Part shown: positions 61,602 through 64,000 of the stretch, in pieces
Layout of the letters: the number at the start of each line of letters is the position of its first letter
Numbering within the stretch: the first letter of the stretch is position 1
Source of the DNA: Drosophila pseudoobscura
Taxonomy: Eukaryota > Arthropoda > Insecta > Diptera > Drosophilidae
Reading direction: 5' to 3'
Assembly (NCBI RefSeq): GCF_009870125.1
Contig: NC_046683.1
Coordinates: 42,919,869-42,983,868 of the forward strand
DNA length: 64,000 bases
Notes under the pieces: generated by a model
Databases searched by the model: none
Told to the model about the DNA's origin: nothing
Seen by the model: only the letters and a program-made list of their open reading frames with translations
Translations under genes and position numbers: made by a program

Positions 61602-62294
61602 TACATTGTATGTACATATTTGTGAAGCCACCTAGTGGAATATTTGGGTTGCTCAGAGGGTTTCGTGGGTGGTGGGGGTGTAGAGAGCACTCTTTGATGA
61701 CTAAAATGTATACGGAATGTTCCTTAAACTATTTGATAACATTCGGAAATATGATGGCAAGAATTTTGGCATAAGAAAAGTTTTGGTATTTATGTGGGGT
61801 AAACAATTGTAATACCAGAGAAAAGTTTGAGATACAATAATGGGAAAAGAAGTAATGGCTATCTTAGATTGAAACACATCATTCCAGATCCATTACTTAC
61901 ACTGTCCCAAGGTAATGCTTAACACTCATCTAGCATCTACGAATCTTAATTAATTTGGGGAGCTCTCTCTCTCTTTCTCTCAGTGTGTCCATCTCCCTTT
62001 GAGCAACACCTTTCAACTGTGCCTGTTATTGTGGCTCCTGTTTTTCAAGAATTCTTCTCTCGGAAAGTCCTGCATCCACCGTACTTGTGTTCCTTTCAAA
62101 TCGGCAATCGATTCCGTTGCTTTTGTGCCTGCATTGCTCGACCCCAATGTCCGTTGCCGTACTAATTTCCATCCGAATCTACATACCATATCTTCCATCT
62201 CCTTCTCTGTATCTATCACTATTTCTGCCTCCGTCTCTGTCTCTGTCTGGCTGCGTGTAATTCGAGTGCACACACTTTTTGGGGAAACTCTCCT

Positions 62295-62314
62295 CGTGTG
62301 TGTGTGTGTGTGTG
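62295..62314. repeat. GT dinucleotide repeat
   Basis: Ten GT units. Confidence 0.85.
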
Positions 62315-63166
62315 AATCGCTCTGTTCCAATGCCAAAAATTTCTTTTGATTTGTACGCCTGCCTTTCATCTCCGCAACCCTTCTTACTGCTCTGTCATCC
62401 GATTCTTCCTCCTCCCACCCTATATATCTTCCTTTCCAATGCAATTTAGTAGGTCAATCGGACTTCTTCCTGTCCATTTTTTGTGTACTATATATGTGCG
62501 TTCTTCACACACACGTCACTGCTATTTGGAGTGGGGTGGGGTTGGGGTTGGGGTTAGTTTTGGATGTTGGGTGTTGGGTGTTGGTTGTTGGGGAAGTTGT
62601 GGCGCAGGGGAAATGTGATTGTGACAGTGGGCGTGCCAGTCAGCCACGCCTACCCACAGTTGTCATGCCAAATACAGTGCAATCTCCACTTCCCCATGCC
62701 CCGTCCTCCATTTCCTGAGAACCCCAACGCCCCTGCCGTTCCTCCACTGCTCCGCTCCGCTTCTCTCTCTGTCTCTCTCTGTGTTGCATGCAAACGTCTC
62801 GAACAATAAATTCGCTTGCATTTCTCGAACCAAAAATGTGTGCATCGTGCACCCTTACACCCCTACTCACTCTACAAACCCTATCCCCTTCCCCTCCCCC
62901 TCCCTCTCCCATAGTTTTGCCCCTGTTTGTGGCCTGCCTGTCGCCTGCCTGCCACCACAGGACATAGTGCATATTTGATTTTATCTGTTAACTCTTTTAG
63001 CCACAAATCTACACAACTGCCCCAATGCAACCAGAAATGCGTTTTGTTGGTTTTGCTTTTGGTTTTGCTTTTACCAAACAGCCGACACCCTTCTATCGCC
63101 CCCTCCTAGGGCTTGGATCCGAGAGTCTGGCTGTGACAGGCGACCTAGGCCTGCTCTCTGGGCTCT

Positions 63167-63194
63167 GTTCGGTTCGGTTCGGTTCGGTTTGGTT
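63167..63194. repeat. TTCGG pentanucleotide repeat
   Basis: Four copies of ttcgg and one ttTgg variant; the same unit as in the second half of the array at 6463-6500. Confidence 0.85.
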
Positions 63195-64000
63195 CCTGTT
63201 TTTCATCTGATGATGCCAATGTCCAGTGAACGTTTTTGGCATAAATGTATGCCTCCAATCCGTAGCTCTATCCAAACCATACTCGTGCATGTATGTGCGG
63301 GAATATGTGCCGACCAGCAACTGGAGTACTTTCTGCTCTCGGAAATACCAGTTCTCCCCACCCAATTTGTTTTATGACACACAGAATGCAGCCTCTCATT
63401 GTTATGCCCCAGAGTTGTGCCGACGAAGGGCGATATTGTTGATTTCTAGGGGTATAATTGGTACGTGATGCGGTTTGCAAGCAGGTTCTGCAATAGGTAA
63501 GCCGATAAGAAAGTAATGCGAAAAGTAAAAGTAATTACTTTGATTGATCTTAATTGAAATGGAAGTCTTTTCAATGCGGACTAAGATAATCTACACGTGT
63601 CTGTACACAGTTTAGTGGCAAGCAACCCGGGAACATGCGGCTTTGCTTACGTTGCAGTCTGACGGAACAACGTACATAAGTACCTATAATTAACGGAGAT
63701 ATTCGGCCATCGATAAAAGCAGTACAGAAGCCCATTAAGGTCAACGATGCAACTCCCGTAGCGCCCGTTTGGAGGCATCCACCAAAATTGCGATTACACA
63801 GTTGAAATTCTAGCTGGAATTCTGAGCTGGAATAATGAGTGGCCAAGCAAGATGGCCAGTAAGATGATGGACATTTCCATGGAAAGATCCACCGACGGAC
63901 GCCAAAAAATAAGATCTAACTTCCATATATGTACTTCCCAATATTATTGGGAATCCACATGGAGGTCACACTGACTGCATAGTGACAAATCCGGTTCATC

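Larger units (their letters stand above)
56843..64000. other. Right-hand spacer, no gene seen
   Basis: The frames are tract-driven. It contains TATG repeats at 57032-57048, a CT tract at 59456-59489, an AT-rich island at 59690-60540 with a duplicated 14-mer at 60195-60226, CCCAT repeats near 60885-60930, a 22-base palindrome at 61580-61601, a GT tract at 62295-62314 and a TTCGG array at 63167-63194. It may be regulatory DNA, or an intron of a gene whose exons lie outside. Confidence 0.45.

Overview
The window is fly nuclear DNA. Four protein-coding genes can be read in it, all with short, typical Drosophila introns, and their order matches the Toll-6 / CG7255 / bestrophin neighbourhood that I recall from Muller element D (chromosome 3L of D. 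melanogaster). The long spacers full of di-, tri-, penta- and hexanucleotide tracts suggest a species other than D. melanogaster, perhaps of the obscura group. The species is inference; the genus is well supported. I see no bacterial, organellar or viral genes, no tRNA or rRNA genes and no CRISPR array.

Layout: (1) positions 1-1683, minus strand, hold the N-terminal 561 codons of a Toll-family receptor, Toll-6, cut by the left edge; a TATA plus initiator pair at 2411-2444 is a plausible promoter. (2) 2445-26659 is about 24 kb without a convincing gene, made of microsatellites and small palindromes and probably regulatory DNA. (3) 27061-30677, minus strand, is a six-exon cationic amino acid transporter (CG7255-like, 1075 residues) with a long cytosolic tail; a candidate promoter lies at 32418-32451. 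(4) 34678-36375 and 36949-38729, plus strand, are two tandem bestrophin chloride-channel genes. Their first two exons have the same sizes and splice phases, which marks them as duplicates. (5) 38730-64000 is about 25 kb without a recognisable gene. It holds a ~1.1 kb repeat of DINE-1/Helentron type (55723-56842), a fragment of it (44025-44080), a palindromic CTCF-type motif inside a weak small-ORF candidate (48581-48781), and many simple repeats.

The genes do not form an operon. The two bestrophins are a duplicated pair of membrane chloride channels, next to an amino acid transporter transcribed in the opposite direction, and the Toll receptor stands apart behind a large regulatory spacer. 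I found no new multi-gene system. The most interesting signals are the dispersed repeat, with a terminal stem preserved by different base pairs in two copies and a coding-like fragment abutting one copy, the palindromic CTCF and Grainyhead-type sites, and the all-phase-1 intron layout of the transporter gene.
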